Part shown: positions 63,734 through 64,000 of the stretch, piece by piece
Layout of the letters: every line of letters begins with the position of its first letter
Numbering within the stretch: the stretch's first letter is position 1
Source of the DNA: Sphingopyxis sp. MSC1_008
GTDB lineage: Bacteria > Pseudomonadota > Alphaproteobacteria > Sphingomonadales > Sphingomonadaceae
Direction: 5' to 3'
Length of the DNA stretch: 64,000 bases
NCBI RefSeq assembly: GCF_023197165.1
Contig: NZ_JALPRD010000001.1
Location: 372,001 to 436,000 of the forward strand
Program-made: the position numbers and the translations under genes
The notes under the pieces: model-generated
What the model was told of the DNA's origin: nothing
The model's input: the letters and a program-made list of their open reading frames with translations, nothing else
The model's database searches: none

Positions 63734-64000
63734 GTCATCTACCTTATAGAAGCAGGACGGAACGGAAGCATAACTTCCCGCCTATACTGCAAAATACACA
63801 ATCCCCACCACGCCGCATTACTTGAATTAAGCTTATAATTCAATCATAGTGCGGAACATAGTTAACGTCACATCGGTCAGAAAATTCGAAAGCGTGCGGC
63901 CCGGCTGGTCGTTCGATAGCGAAGCTTTCGTATTTTACACAATTTACGGTGCGTCCGCGCCGGGATTAAGTGCCAAAATGACAGGTTCGGCCCAGCCATT
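63734..64000. other. Window-edge intergenic region
   Basis: No gene is certain. It is more AT-rich than the rest, as expected for promoters of the PilZ gene and of a plus-strand gene. An ATG at 63978 could begin a gene cut by the window edge, but only 7 codons are visible. Confidence 0.3.

Overview
This is a GC-rich (mid-60s percent by eye), densely packed stretch of alphaproteobacterial chromosome, most likely from a Sphingomonadaceae member such as Sphingopyxis or Sphingomonas. Evidence for this: alphaproteobacterial marker families (DUF2794, DUF4170, NDUFS4-like complex I subunit, UrcA); a pyruvate dehydrogenase E1 beta subunit with its own lipoyl domain; a long PstA with a periplasmic insertion; a GAAC-N7-GAAC SOS box before uvrA; and many short inverted repeats of the kind scattered through sphingomonad genomes. 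No phage, insertion sequence, CRISPR array or plasmid functions are visible. The genus is an inference.

Layout. 0-2.5 kb: end of a MATE exporter, then a LytS/LytTR-type two-component pair closed by a terminator. 2.5-13.6 kb: UrcA protein, two small envelope proteins, BCCT transporter, M13 peptidase divergent from uvrA, then small secreted and membrane proteins and an ABM-type monooxygenase. 13.7-14.6 kb: an orphan gene of unusual composition. 14.7-20.9 kb: the phosphate operon pstS-pstC-pstA-pstB-phoU-phoB behind a Pho box. 21.3-26.9 kb: DUF4198 protein, an OprO/P-type porin with a striking Pho box array, a hydroxyacyl-CoA dehydrogenase-type SDR, a DUF2157-like membrane protein, DUF2794 and serine acetyltransferase. 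27-32 kb: squalene synthase-like gene, pdhB, pdhA, ftsB and eno, all on the minus strand. 32.2-34.3 kb: a four-gene envelope stress-like cluster resembling enterobacterial yqjD/yqjE/yqjK, then DUF4170. 34.4-43 kb: NDUFS4-like protein, hrpB, DUF1801, polyprenyl diphosphate synthase, chorismate mutase, GST, a secreted unknown, and a PhoQ/PhoP-like system with a PepSY protein. 43-51 kb: tRNA-Val(CAC), HU, lon, ybaB, dnaX, a Sel1-like gene, 4.5S RNA, ferredoxin, cysteine desulfurase and a divergent alpha/beta hydrolase. 51.2-56.5 kb: rpiB-glyA-nrdR-trmJ run, two tandem two-cysteine secreted peptides, a second chorismate mutase, rpsD. 56.5-63.7 kb: S9 and M28 peptidases, the agmatine-to-putrescine pair aguA/aguB, a nitrobindin-like protein and a two-domain PilZ protein.

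Functional themes. The best-supported regulatory story is phosphate: the pst promoter and the porin promoter both carry direct repeats matching the Pho box, the latter four copies in perfect 11-bp phase, so the outer-membrane and inner-membrane steps of phosphate uptake are probably co-induced by the PhoB encoded here. A second is Fe-S/iron: a perfect palindrome sits between a cysteine desulfurase-ferredoxin pair and an alpha/beta hydrolase. The rest is mainly housekeeping. I see no clear new multi-gene system; the most novel candidates are the orphan gene at 13.7-14.6 kb and the two-cysteine peptide pair at 54.7-55.3 kb.
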